Source of the DNA: Dipteris shenzhenensis
Taxonomy: Eukaryota; Polypodiophyta; Polypodiopsida; Gleicheniales
Length of the DNA stretch: 64,000 bases
NCBI GenBank assembly: GCA_047967505.1
Contig: CM106538.1
Strand: one strand, 5' to 3'
The notes beneath the pieces are model-generated. The model ran no database searches, was not told the DNA's origin, and was given only the letters and a program-made list of their open reading frames with translations. Below, one piece after another: positions 32,101 through 43,101 of this stretch (position 1 is its first letter; each line of letters begins with the position of its first letter). The translations under genes were made by a program, and so were the position numbers.

Positions 32101-33619
32101 AGGTTAGATGGCTGTTCCCTTGCCTCTGGCATTTACTAACTCGTCTCCCTTTATCAGATATACCTATAAGAAATGCCTAGCCCTTTCCCTTTGGGGATGA
32201 GGACATACACAGAGCGCTTGTTGATCACACACTATGCCAATGCGGATGCCAATCATAGACCCTTCACCTCTTTCTATCAGAAGGAAAACTTGGGAGGGCT
32301 TTATTTTGCGACATATAATGGAACACGTGGCATGGGAAAGTGCATGCAGAAACAAGCATACCAAAAGGTAAAAAATAATCTGTCTTTTAGAACCTGGGTT
32401 GCTGATATGGCTAACTTAAATCAGCGATTCTGAAAAGCTCTTGGTCAAGGCACATACCTTTGTTTTAAGCTAAAAGTAAGCACCAAATGATTATAGGCAG
32501 GCTAAGAAAGAGGCATCCTACAAATCAATAAAACGTAATGTTAGAGAGCAAGAGCAGAAAGAAACAGGAGAAGGGTGGGGAGAGAATTGGCAAGGAGCTA
32601 TGGGGAATGGGAGGCGTCTATCTAGAGGAAGGGGAGGAACAGCTTGCTCGGTGTCATTAACCTGCTTGGGATTTTTGGGGGCAGAGGGATTACTAGATGG
32701 AAGAGTGGAGTAGGAAGGCGTGTAGAGCTCCTAGGCAGAGTATTCTGAAAATGATATTTTTTGTTCATTCCTGTTCTTCAGCAGGATCACTTAGCTCAGT
32801 GATGTAGGAAAAGACTGAACACCTAAGCAAAATAAGCTGAGTAGGATAAAGCTGTCTCCTTCCCATCATTGCAATGGATCCTATGTTTCAATTGCAGAAC
32901 TGAAATCGTTACAGTTCTCTTTTGGTTTTCAGAAGGCAAACGATGAAGTCAGTTTCAGAGAAGATTTCTGGGAAGGCTTTTGTTTTCTCCAGCACACTGG
33001 CTGCCATGCCTTGCATTTCTCTCATTTTCGCATGCAGATGTATGTGGCTTGTTCTTTGCATCTTTGAAGTTGTTGATGTGTGCCTTCCAATTATTTAGAA
33101 TTTGGCATCTAGGCTCTGTTTCTGCAACTTGAGAGTCAATAAAGTACCCTTAGACTCGTATCAAGTACTGTTTATACGCTCCCTGATATATCAAAGAATT
33201 CTTCAAAGGATCAACGTGTTTGTACTTGGCATGTGATTATTGTTAATAGAGGACCTCAGGCCTTTGAGTTTTGTTTGACAGGACCTAGCGACCTTATTGA
33301 TGAAGTAACGGGGGGCTTGAAGCTTCTTTGAAATCTACCATACCAGCATTATTCATTTTGAAACTAGAAGGATCATTTTGGAAAGTGAACGTGTTTTGTT
33401 TTCTTCAACCAAAGTAACTCTATTTTTATGGAATCTCAAGTGGAATATGCCTTCCTTCAAAACGGGTTCTTCTGAATTCGAAAATGGCAGAGGGGCAGAT
33501 AGGAAACCTACTGTTTGCACTTGGATAACTTTTGTATCCACTACTTTTTAACAGCCCTTTTTTCAATATGCCACATCATACAAAGAAAACAAAATCAACT
33601 ATTGGGAGTAAAGATGTGA
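32101..33619. other. No recognisable gene
   Basis: Unique-looking sequence without domain motifs or element termini. The 86-codon plus-strand frame at 32173-32433 has no recognisable family. Confidence 0.45.
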
Positions 33620-34030
33620 ACTCTACAAGTTTTTGAAGTATATGTATATCTTGGCGGTGAATTGTTGAAACTTATAGTTTGCACTCGGTGTAATAAGGTT
33701 TTCTAGCATTGTGTCACATATGCGCACACATAATCTACATTGTGCACTTATTTCATGGAACATACTATTCTCTCCATTTAATGGATCATGCCTATTATTT
33801 GTCTTAGGTAATCCTGTGATAAATTCCATAGGAATGTTTTCTCATTTAGCTTTGGGAAACTGTAGAGGATGCACATGCCTCCATTCTTCCGCCTTATTAA
33901 TTTGGCATTGTTGACATTTAACCACATAGCCCAACATACACATATATATAATAAAAGCTCCGCTTAACCAAATCATAGGTCTTGTGTATATAGGGTGACT
34001 TGCATTAGGGATGTGATGACATGCATACAA
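33620..34030 (-). pseudogene. Ty3/gypsy integrase fragment
   Basis: The minus strand shows the end of the HHCC zinc finger (YVVKCQQCQINKAEEW, about 33868-33915). In another frame MEFITGLPKTNNRHD follows, the start of the integrase core (MDFITGLPxT, about 33785-33829). Frameshifts separate the pieces. It belongs with the RNase H and RT remnants at 34149-35500 as one decayed minus-strand gypsy pol. Confidence 0.75.
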
Positions 34031-34148
34031 AATCTCTATTTAGGTCATCCTTATTCAGTCTACATACTTTTCCCTTAATCCATTTTGAGTAGTAAACCGA
34101 TCTCTAACCTCACTCTCAATGGTAACATTCTCACTAAATTAAGAAACC

Positions 34149-34640
34149 TTATCTGCTCCAGAGCCACCTTTCTAGACTAGCTATCAAAATTTGAGTGAAA
34201 TACCTATCGTTCTTGCATATGCTTGTTAGAGAATGATAGAAATTAGTTTCTATCTCAACAAAGCTTAGCACATTTACTTCTCCAATCTTGCTCAAAGCAT
34301 GCACTACTTGATTTCGACTACCTTTATGATATTTAATTTGAAAATCAAACTCTTGCAATGACTCTGCCTTTCTTTGTTCCTCTCAAGCCGGGTTGATTAC
34401 AAAAATGCTTAAGGGGTCCATGATTAACCATAACATCAAAAGTTGAGCCATATACTTTCATACTTTCACGGATGTATCACCACACAGTTATTTTTCTTGT
34501 GTAACATTCTAGTTGAGCATCATTCAACTTCTTACTTTTGAAGGCAACAATCCTCTTGTTTTGGAATAGGTTTACGCCTATTGCAAAATCATTCGTATCC
34601 ATTTCACAAATGGCTTCTTAGGATTTACAATGGCTAGCGT
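34149..34640 (-). pseudogene. Ty3/gypsy RNase H fragment
   Basis: The minus strand carries MDTNDFAIGVNLFQNKRIVA and SKKLNDAQLECY (about 34510-34610). VNHGPLKHF follows, where the TDH Asp is changed. LQEFDFQIKYHKGSRNQVV then ends near ALSK (about 34290-34355), matching gypsy QEFDFxIxYxKGxxNxVADALSR. Several stops are present. Confidence 0.75.
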
Positions 34641-34849
34641 CGTATAACAATAGCTTAATGTTTCAAAGTCTTGAAATTACCATCCAAATATTTATCCAAC
34701 TTAACTTATAGGCTTGTTGCTCTTCTTTGTCACTCCTCAAGAGGTTTGGTCGATGGGAGTGCTATTTGAGCATAATCTCAAATTTGAGTTTGAAAAAAAA
34801 TCGTAAAACTTGAGAAAGCTTGAACTTGTCTAACCATCCTCAAATAGTC

Positions 34850-35500
34850 CATTTCAATAGATTCCTAACCTTGCTACAATTGCCAATGGGTTCTTAGCTT
34901 TGTGGCTGAGGTGGGGTGTGTGTGTGTACGCGCGAATGTGCGTGACTTCAACCCTTGGTGGTGCCGCATGAAAATAGGACTTGGCCTTGTTTATACAGAT
35001 TCCATCAATAGAGAGCATATGGCCAAGATACAAGATCTCACGCTTCAAAAATCATATTTAGACTCTTTAGCATATAGCATCTCTCACCTCAGAATATCTT
35101 GAACAATCAATATTTTACTATAAACTGCAGTATCATCTAAGAACACTATCATAAACTTCCACAAATAAGGCCTAAACATATCATTCATAATTTGTTGAAA
35201 GACGTATATAACATTTTGCGAGACTACAAGGTATGGCTAGGATTTTATAGTGCCCATATCTTGTTCTAAAAGTAGTTTCACAAACATCCATACCTCGTAT
35301 GTGGATCAAATTTAGTAAAATATTTAGCGTGCCGCCAATCGATCTACGAGGTCATCCATTCTAGGAATAGGATTTTTATTTTTGATTGTAAACTTATTCA
35401 GTTTCTTATAATTAACGCACATCACATACATGTCTTGCCATCCTTCTTATTAACCAACAATACTAGTGCATCTTATGGAGATTATTTTGTCTAATATGAC
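34850..35500 (-). pseudogene. Ty3/gypsy reverse transcriptase fragment
   Basis: The order on the minus strand fits the RT. First comes a DGKTCM-type start with an FTKFD segment (motif A, about 35310-35330). Then come QQIMNDMFRPYLWKFIMVF and LDDTAVYSK (motif C, about 35110-35200), and KREILYLGHMLSIDGI (35000-35045). An unrelated (TG)n-like insertion interrupts near 34910-34930. Stops and shifts are frequent, so it is an old copy. Confidence 0.72.
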
Positions 35501-36450
35501 CCATCCTTAAGTTTCTTTAATATGCTTGCTATCTTGTTTTTCGTTTGACTTAACCACTAAGGATTCTAAAGAGTGTTGTGCACTACAAAGTAGATTAAAT
35601 TTTTGGTCAACACCTCAAGTAAGTGCTAACTTTAAGGCAATTCCTTTGAAAATACATCAATGTAATTTTCAAAAGAATATGGAATCATTCTTGTATGACA
35701 TATAGTAGAATAGGTCAAAAGAAAAAAGAATGGCTATACATTGAAAATTTCCATAATCTACATCATATGATGCATTAAATATTTCCAAAGAATTTTATAA
35801 TATTTAATGGTTCAACAAAATTACTTTGAAGATATACATCATGGCATTTTAAACAAAAGAATGGCACATTTTTTTCAATCACATAGGGTTCAATCGCCTT
35901 TCCTAAATTCTTGAACCTCTACTATTTTTTAAAATTGGGGGATTGGTAGGTTTGCAGCTAGCCTTAATTGTGTCATCCCAGATATTTGCAAATCATATTG
36001 TATCTTCTAGGGATGAAATCTTGTTCCTTAAGGCTCTTTTGTGATAATCCTACTAAATCTCTCTTATAAGCATTTTATGAGTAATAAGAAGGTCCATATC
36101 AGGAACTCGTAGACGAGTAAGGTCTTGAAACTGTTGAAAATAGAGATCCAAACCTTTATAGTTCATAATTTTACAAGCTTGTCAACTTATTGAAGTGAGT
36201 CAGACCATTTAATAAATTCTTTGCAAAAGACTTCTTAAAATTCATCCCATATGAGGGGTTTTGTTTTTAGGTTTGGGCACCATCTACAAGCTTTACCTTT
36301 TAAAAGCCCTTGCATGGTAGTCAATCTCCTTTCGTCATTCAAGTTATATAAGTCAAAGTGACTTATCTGAAGATTAGACCATGAATCTACATGATCAACA
36401 TGCTTCTAGAGGAATTGCAAAATGCAAGGGACAAGGAGCTTCCATTTTGG
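35501..36450 (-). pseudogene. Possible gypsy protease/gag remnant
   Basis: This is where gag and protease of the same minus-strand element should lie. Only weak gag-like spacing can be seen: KLVKL followed by a SIFNSFKTLLVYE-like stretch near 36120-36200. No zinc knuckle or protease site is recognisable. Assignment rests mainly on position. Confidence 0.3.
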
Positions 36451-36552
36451 GGTCTGTTGACCAATAGTAGTGAGGATCATCTTTGAGAGTCGAAGTGTAT
36501 GTTGCCATTCGTATTTGCATATGGTGAATCTTATTTTGCACTCCTAGTGTTA

Positions 36553-36827
36553 TTGCACATGTTTTGTGAATCGTGTGATAATAGTATTGCATTATTTACA
36601 ATTCCACTTCATATTATGACAACTGTGCAACCCATATTTCAACACATCCACGTTAATTACTTCAACAATTGCACAATAATAATTTGACATAATGCGCTAA
36701 ACATATGTCGCATGATAGTAGAATTGCATTATTTACACATTCACGTTAATTATTTCAATTGCACATGTTTTGTGAATCGTATGATAATAGCATTGCATTA
36801 TTTACAATTCCACTTCATAGTATGACA
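36553..36827. repeat. 69-bp direct repeat with a partial middle unit
   Basis: TTGCACATGTTTTGTGAATC through TATGACA occurs at 36553-36621 and 36759-36827 with four or so differences. CACGTTAATTAYTTCAA also occurs twice between them. This looks like degraded tandem units of about 100 bp. Confidence 0.8.
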
Positions 36828-37964
36828 TCTTGCTTAGCGTGTTCTCCCTGTTGTCCCTCTCCAACATCCTCTTCGATGGTGGTCATGAAGAGCTCATCAG
36901 TCCGTCACCGACACTACACGATTTTTCTCCATGCTAAACATCTTAGGGACAAAGAGGGATTCCTAAACACATCTTGTAATTGATGATGTGTCTTTACAAG
37001 AGTAAAAATGTCCCTCAATTATTGAACTTTTTCTTTCAGTTATGCAATTGTGATATCCTTTTCTTCTTTTTCCATATCCATATTGTCTTAGTTGTTTGAC
37101 ATTTTGCTCTAGAAACAAACATGCAACCATAAAGGTCTCATTCATGTGTGAGTTATGTTACATTTTATGAAACTATATCTTAGAGAAACTTCATGTTTTT
37201 TTAATAAGCAAGGAGCTAATAGAAGAGAGAGAGAGAGAGAGAGAGAGATTAACTTCTGCGGAAGGTCTCACGGGTTTATGAAACAAAGTACTCTAAGGAT
37301 GGTAGCTTTGCACCTAATGAATCTAAGGATGGTATCTCGTAATCATAGGACACACATTTGTAACTCACAATAGGCTAATGGATGAAAGGTTGCATGGAAC
37401 CATTGAGGGCCCACTTGTCATAAGGGGAAGGCAATTAACAAGGAATCAAGTAAAAGTGTTGTAGTGGAAGGCAAAGGAAAGGTAGTGGAGGTCCAGATTA
37501 AGAGCATCGAAACCCAAAAGGAGTTCCTTTTTGAGGGAGTGGAAAGTGTCGTTTAGTGAAGACTATAGTACCAATGTATGTAAGTAGATGTACTATGTGG
37601 CAGTGATGAGCCTACACATGAAAACTCCCAAACTAGTCCAAAGTAGCCTATTAGTTAGGATTTTGGTAGTCAAGCCCCTGCTAGTCACATGTGTGATTCT
37701 TACAGTAGTTCAAAATTTGATGAGCATAGGGTATACTATGGAAGAAATAAAAGATGGACTTGCAAAAAGCCATGGTAGTGAAGAGTCTAGTAGTTTAGAG
37801 CTTCAAAATGGTAAAGAAGGAGAGAATGTAAAATAGAGACTTGCATATGTTAAATCTAATTTTGAAATTCTCAATGATGTGTGGATTTAAGTTGAATAGT
37901 TTGTTATGACATTTTTATGATGCATATAACATGACTTGATGGTGTCTATGTTTAATAGGTTATT
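36828..37964. other. No recognisable gene
   Basis: Contains an (AG)n tract (about 37225-37250). A plus-strand stretch near 37440-37540 looks coding-like in composition but carries no identifiable motif. Nothing secure on either strand. Confidence 0.45.
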
Positions 37965-38330
37965 TTGATGTTTTAATGGTGAATATCAACTTACAAGACA
38001 ATGCATATATATAGCACCTCTCTCATCATGTGTCTAAGGATTAAAATTACTCTAAATATGCAAGTGGGTGTGTAAAGTATTGGCTTAAATACTTTGTTTG
38101 GTGAATATTAACTTGCAAAATGGTGCATATGTATACCACCTCTTGGAGAGAACTCATATCTTCTCACAAGTCTAAGGATAAATTATTCTATGTAAGTGGG
38201 TCTGTAAAGTATTGACTTTATTATGTTTTCATATTTTAATGGTGAATATTAACTTGCAAGAAGGCATATATGTGCACCACCTCTCTATCTTAGGAACACT
38301 TATTTTCTCATGTGTCCAATGATTATAAAC
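37965..38330. repeat. Three diverged tandem units of about 130 bp
   Basis: Units start near 37975, 38100 and 38239. Each has GGTGAATATYAACTTRCAA, then GCATATRTRTA, CACCTCT, CTCAYRWGTCTAAGGAT and, in the first two, AAGTGGGTSTGTAAAGTATTG. The third is partly degraded. No coding was recognised. It could be a small satellite or untranslated element sequence. Confidence 0.75.
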
Positions 38331-38394
38331 TTCATCTTGCGAAGGAAGTGTTGAAGCTAATGCTCCAAATACTATTTATGTTTAAGCACTAGCT

Positions 38395-38520
38395 TCAACA
38401 CTTCACTATTTGAGCACTACTAGCCATGCAAAACTTCAAAAACTCAAACATGCTAGTGCTCCAAATGCATATTTGGGGGCCATTGTCGCTCTTCAATGAG
38501 ACATGAAGATGTCGCGTATT
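38395..38520 (-). pseudogene. Possible gypsy integrase remnant
   Basis: The minus strand reads VSLKSDNGPQ followed by a SMFEFLKF stretch. This resembles the second catalytic Asp region of retroviral-type integrases (SDNGPxFxSxxFxxFLK). It is isolated and short, so chance similarity is possible. Confidence 0.28.
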
Positions 38521-38879
38521 GAGTCTATCAAGCCATCTCTTGCTGTGATAGGGGACATGGTCTATGTGATCGCTATATCCAGTGGGCCATATCAAGAGTG
38601 GCACCTCGATTTGGGCGGTCTCCTCGGAGCAGAGCAGTGATGGGATGGACCTCTGTCATGTGTGCTATGGTTATTTTCTATGTCATTGGCTCCAACACTC
38701 CATCTCTTCCTACTGATCTAGGATACCTTCACACAACTATCTCCTCCTCCTCTACCCCAATATGTCCTAGGGCTGACTCGAAGGCATAAAAGTCAATAAC
38801 ATGTCATTTGCTTGATTTGTCTCTTGTGGTAATGACACCTCCTGCTATCATTTCTACTATAGTTGGGTCTTGCTATGTT

Positions 38880-40325
38880 GTTGCCACATCTCTGTAAAAA
38901 AGAGGCCAACACAGACCTGGTCATGGAAGTGGATCAGTCACCGAGAGAGTTGCTTGAACCTGTGTCCCTCCTAAAAGAAATAGTGGTACCATCCTCGTAT
39001 CTCATAGTAGGCAGTGCAAGTACATAGGAAGTTCTCCTCATCTCCACCTCTAATAGTGTGCATAACCTACAAAATCATTTCTCTCTAATTGTTCTTGTGG
39101 CTCTCCTTGCATCGATCATTAGTTGATGGGATGAGATATGCATCTATCCAATGGCAATCCTCACTGTGTGTGAGACCCATCTCTGCTCTAGATACTGGGG
39201 CATGGAGATCACTCTATCCTTGATAGCATCAATATAAGCAATTGTGGTAGAATTGGATATTCATGGGGGACTCCTGGCTCCCAGCCCAAGTCTGTGATGT
39301 ATAGAGATGAAGTAGATCCAACTGTATGATACAATCGATCTCATCTCAGAGGATATATAGGGATGACGCATCCAAGCTATACTAAAGAAGGGGGAGGCAA
39401 TCAAGCTAAATACCTTGACTATCAATCCATGTGGATATGCAGTCATACCAAGTTGTGCTAACCCCCCTCTTGCTAGTTATCTAGATGACTCTAATGCCAG
39501 CCTCGGTAGCCTCCAGCTAGGCAAGGCCCATACCCTCTGAAGATATGCCACTATTTGGTAGATACCCTCAATTTAAAGCAGTTTCATAGCAAAATCAGCC
39601 TGTATGATTTGATGAGGGACCAAGGGCTTACTTCAAATCATCTTGAATCGCATAGTCACTTGTAGTTTCTCGAATCTCTATAGTCGTTCATCACTAATAG
39701 ATTACTCCCCTAGAGGGGTGTTTCATACATGGCTCTCGGCATCACTAGTGTATCAAGAAGCCACCCCTAGTAAGTGAATTTGTGAACATGAATTAGCCCA
39801 TGAAGTGTTGAAGATCATAACCTTCATCTTGCCAAGGTCAAATGTCAAGTCTATCTCCCCACAAAACACCTCTAGGGCCTTTAGATGTCTCAGCCTATAG
39901 TTGAAGACGAGGACTACGTTATTTGCATATAACAATACATGTATCATTAGATCAGCAAGCAAGGATCCCTCCCATCAAAGGTGATCAATGAAAGTCGTGC
40001 TCTTATCAATGTAGAGCTCGAAGAGTGTGAGTGACAAGGGGCATCCTTTATTCACTCTGATTGTGCTCTCAATATAATTTAATAAACCTCCATAGGATGA
40101 CACTCTACCACTGACTGACTCATATAGGCTCATCACCCCTTAGATCATGTACTCCCAGTATCTACATCTCCTGAATGATGTTCGAACGTGGGACTATGTC
40201 AAAGGCCTTTTGAAAGTCTATAAAGAAGGTGTAGACTTTCTAGAATATCAATCTCACCTCCTGGTTGACAGTGAAGATGTGGTCAAGAGTGGAATCTGTC
40301 ACCAAAAACTAGCCTGTCCCAATTC
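38880..40325 (-). pseudogene. LINE ORF2 fragment (recurrent family, copy D)
   Basis: Read from 40325 downward, it follows the same path as the 18046 LINE. STLDHIF appears near 40290, FIDFQKAFD (motif A) near 40210 and a GCPL-like block near 40050. LYANNVVLVFN (motif C, both Asp changed) is at about 39900-39935. LTFDLGKMKVMIFNTS is near 39815-39865. A WMRHPYISSEMRSIVSYSW block (39310-39370), a PQYLEQRWVSH-like block near 39180 and the CTxYYEIRG tail near 39010 follow. Frames shift often. The reverse transcriptase is certainly dead. Confidence 0.72.
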
Positions 40326-40979
40326 CCACTGTCCATGCACCTTTGTTTATGTAGACATTAGAGATCATTGCCCCACATGTGAGCCCCTATATGAGGGGGA
40401 CAAGGAGGAAAGTGATGGAAATGGTTTGAATCTAAGCTTCTTAGTGAAGTGGGATACCAGATGTCAACCTAGATAGGGATCTAGAGGAAGATCAAGACTT
40501 GTCCTTGGATGTAGTCCATTGTAGCATCAAAGAGAAGTCTTTCAAGGTCAAGGCCCTTAGGTATTTAAATAGTTTTTAATATGAATCAAGGGTTGGTTGG
40601 ATCTCAAAAAATCTAATAGATTTGCTGAGGGTTTTCCCTCAAACAAGAGGGAAGAAAGAGAAGAACTTCATTTATGCATCAAAGGACTATTTGGGGATGT
40701 AGGTATCCTATTATTTTAGCTTCTCATAGGAGCAATACTCAGTGCCTTAGATAGAATGGTCTTTATTTACAAATGTATAGAATATGTAAAAGTATTTTTC
40801 TCTCTAATTTTTGTTCCCCCTTTTTTATGTATGCTTCTCTTTGTTCTGGAGATGTTGCACTCTCAAGTGCTTGCTTTAGATCATCACAGTCACTAGACTT
40901 TGAATTTTTTGCCTCTTTGGGATTTTAACATGTCGAAAGCTCTTCTTCCAAAGAGTATACAAATTGTGAAAAGATACTT
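40326..40979. other. No recognisable gene
   Basis: The 109-codon plus-strand open frame at 40147-40476 overlaps the LINE antisense and then unassigned sequence. I treat it as chance. Nothing else was recognised. Confidence 0.5.
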
Positions 40980-41085
40980 CCCAAGAGGTGAATTGGGGCT
41001 AATGTCCTACAGACTTAGGATACCCTCTGTTTCTAACAAGACCTCCCAAGAGGTGAATTGGGGCTGACGACCTACAGACTTAGGA

Positions 41086-41118
<33 letters not shown>
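40980..41118. repeat. 65-bp tandem duplication followed by a (CT)n tract
   Basis: CCCAAGAGGTGAATTGGGGC through GGATACCCTCT occurs at 40980-41028 and 41045-41093. The two copies differ at a few bases and lie 65 bp apart. The second runs directly into (CT)14 (41091-41118). Confidence 0.9.
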
Positions 41119-41120
<2 letters not shown>

Positions 41121-41284
41121 CCCCACCCAAGCCCACCATATCCACCTTGTTCACTTCAGAAAATGTGTGAGTTGTACTATATTAGCTCCACAACCAAAAA
41201 TCCTAGGACCATGAGGGGGTACAAACACATACATGTAGGAGATTTTGGCCCCAACTGTAGCATAGATATTTAATCATACAATAT

Positions 41285-41435
41285 GGCATGGCTTTCCCCC
41301 TGCTTGAGTACTATCACAACTATGCTGTGATACACAGAGCAAGGGATCCCATGCAGGGAACTACCGCACTCTCATGATCGGCCACACATTGTCCAAGATC
41401 TATGGGTCAGTGCTAGAGAAAGCATGAGGTGCTCA
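41285..41435 (+). pseudogene. LINE RT fragment (recurrent family, copy E)
   Basis: The plus strand has AVIHRARDPM, then the nucleotide equivalent of NYRTLMIGHTLSKIYGSVLE. This matches the pre-RT block of the 18046 LINE (GDPMDTGNYHTLMIGH...YGSVLERE). It is about 150 bp long and ends at the copia fragment on the other strand. Confidence 0.6.
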
Positions 41436-41904
41436 ATCTACTCCCTCGACAAATCTTTGATGAAGACATTGGCTGCATTCTCCTCCATTGGGTAGTAAAT
41501 CAGCTCTATCATGTGTCCTCAATCATCTCTTAGAAGAACTGGTGGCAGTGGACCTCGATGTGTTTCATCCTTCCATGGAACACCATATCCTTTTCTATTG
41601 TAATGTAGCTCTTCTTTGTCATGGTAGATCTTTACCACCACTCCACCATAAGGCCTTCATATCTTTCAAGATCCAACTCACCCACCATGACTCATAGGAT
41701 GCCATGCAAGTTGATTGGTTCCATGCCTTTGTTGAGGATGGAGCCACTGTGGGATGATTCTTACTAAGCCATGAGATGACCCTAGAGCCTAGAACAAGGA
41801 ATATTAAAGATGGACTACTACATGTCCACTTCTCTGACCCAATCAAAACCATAGTATCCATGGAAGTTTGTTCCACTCTAATACGTGTTTTTGTATCTAG
41901 TGAT
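41436..41904 (-). pseudogene. Ty1/copia RNase H and pol C-terminus
   Basis: The minus strand shows GTNFHGYYGFDWV (the GYSDSDW motif). LVLGSRVISWLSKNHPTVA and PSSTKA follow, matching copia G(A/S)xxISWxSKxQxxVAxSSTEA, with the catalytic Glu replaced by Lys. The HIEVHxHFIRE-like and FIKDLSRE end is at about 41440-41520. It is the 3' part of the minus-strand copia whose RT, integrase and gag lie at 43102-45324. A solo LTR inserted at 41905-43096 separates them. Several stops are present. Confidence 0.82.
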
Positions 41905-41961
41905 TGTTGTCTCCGCTTGTACTTGCATAAGGCTAGGAATAATCTCTCTTAGGAATCCTCA

Positions 41962-42237
41962 AAATGCAAGTTCTACTTGTTGCAATTCCTACATGTGAGT
42001 TCTACATGCAACTCCTACATGCAATTCCTACATGCATGTTCTACTTGCAACTTCTACTTGCAACTCCTACATGCAAGTCCTACATGTGATTCCTACATGC
42101 ATGTTCTATATGCAACTCCTACATGCAACATGCAACATGTGAGTTCTACATGCAACTCCTACATGCAATATGCAACTCCTACATGCAACTTGCAACTCCT
42201 ACATGCAACTTCTATATGCAAGTTCTACATGTAGAGC
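41962..42237 (+). repeat. 13-bp minisatellite in the LTR U3 region
   Basis: About 18-20 units of CTACATGCAACTC with variants (CTACTTGCAACTT, CTATATGCAACTC, CTACATGTGATTC). ACATGCAT forms, including CATGCATG, occur at least twice. It lies directly upstream of the TATA box. Confidence 0.95.
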
Positions 42238-42286
42238 TAGAATGTCTTACAATTCCTACATGTAGAGAGAGAAGCTCTCCAACTTG

Positions 42287-42294
42287 TATAAATA
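42287..42294 (+). promoter_or_regulatory. TATA box of the solo LTR
   Basis: TATAAATA in a CTTG-TATAAATA-CCCC context, downstream of the minisatellite, sets the LTR orientation as plus. Confidence 0.7.
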
Positions 42295-42653
42295 CCCCAT
42301 AATGAAATGAAGCCCACACTCTTTGGGGCATTGTGTTGAGTTCTACTTTGATATTCCAAGCAATTGTCTCAAGTGTCCATGCTTCCTCACACTCCACGTC
42401 CAAAAGTATGTCCTAACCTTGCAACTCCTTCTCCCCTCTTCTCCAACCTTGCAACCCATCCTGTCCCTCTCCTCCTCCCTCCTCCTCCCTCCTCCTCCTC
42501 CCTTCTCCTCCTCCTCCTCCCTTCTTCTCTCCCTCCTTTCCCCCATGCTCTTACACCTTCTTCCTCTCCCACTCCTATGCTCCCCCTAAACCCTTAGTTC
42601 CTCAACCCTTAAACCTCCATGATCTATGAGGGACACGAGTTCTCCACCATGTA

Positions 42654-42850
42654 CTCTACCCTGAACCTTGGATCCTCCTTCTAACCCTGGAACCTCTTCT
42701 AAACTCTGGAACCTCCTTCTAAACCCTGGAACCTGTCTCTAAACCTTGGAACCTCCTTCTATCCCTTGAACCTTTTCTAAACTCTAGAACCTCTTTCTAA
42801 ACCCTGGAACCTCTCTCTAACCCTTAAACTCCTCCTAAACCCTTCAACCC
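42654..42850 (+). repeat. 20-22 bp minisatellite in the LTR downstream part
   Basis: About nine units of the form CTGGAACCTCCTTCTAAACC with variants. It follows the CTC-rich tract. Confidence 0.9.
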
Positions 42851-43101
42851 CCAATGAAGGCAAAAGCCTTCATTACCTCAACCATGATGATGCACGTTCC
42901 TTTGACACATGCATGCACTATGTTTGCTTACCATACTTAAGCCTACGTCTCTCACCAGAATATAACTTGAGGTCCTAAGCTACACGTATACTATAAACGA
43001 CAACCCTGATATATCTGTAGGTGACAAAAAGCCTCGGAACCTTGCATCCTGAGAATACCCTGCTCTTCCTACAGAAGCCATGGGAAAGAGCCAACAGTGA
43101 C

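Larger units (their letters stand above)
41905..43096 (+). mobile_element. 1,192-bp solo LTR inserted in copia, TSD GTGAT/GTGAC
   Basis: It begins TGTTGTCTCC and ends AGAGCCAACA, with a near-perfect terminal inverted repeat TGTTGKCTC. GTGAT (41900-41904) and GTGAC (43097-43101) flank it. Joining the flanks restores the minus-strand copia line through the conserved YLKGT motif, confirming an insertion. Inside, in plus orientation, are a 13-bp minisatellite (41962-42237), a TATA box (42287-42294), a pyrimidine-only stretch rich in CTC (about 42420-42590) and a second minisatellite (42654-42850). There is no internal coding or primer-binding site. Superfamily is not determinable from the LTR alone; the 5-bp duplication and TG...CA ends fit copia or gypsy. 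Confidence 0.9.

Noticed and set aside
36860-36905. Minus-strand CTGATGAG resembling a hammerhead ribozyme core
   Set aside because: The required GAAA after stem II is missing (GAAG is present) and no stems I and III can be drawn.
41940-42000. Copia pol continuing through 41905-41960 before the minisatellite
   Set aside because: Once the GTGAT/GTGAC duplication is recognised, the copia line rejoins exactly at YLKGT, so this segment belongs to the LTR and the apparent match was chance.
41962-42237. Possible CRISPR-like array
   Set aside because: The 13-bp units are contiguous with no unique spacers, and the array lies inside an LTR of a eukaryotic element.
42323-42597. Open frames with long Ser/Leu/Pro or Glu/Arg/Gly runs
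   Set aside because: They are translations of the CTC-rich tract within the solo LTR.
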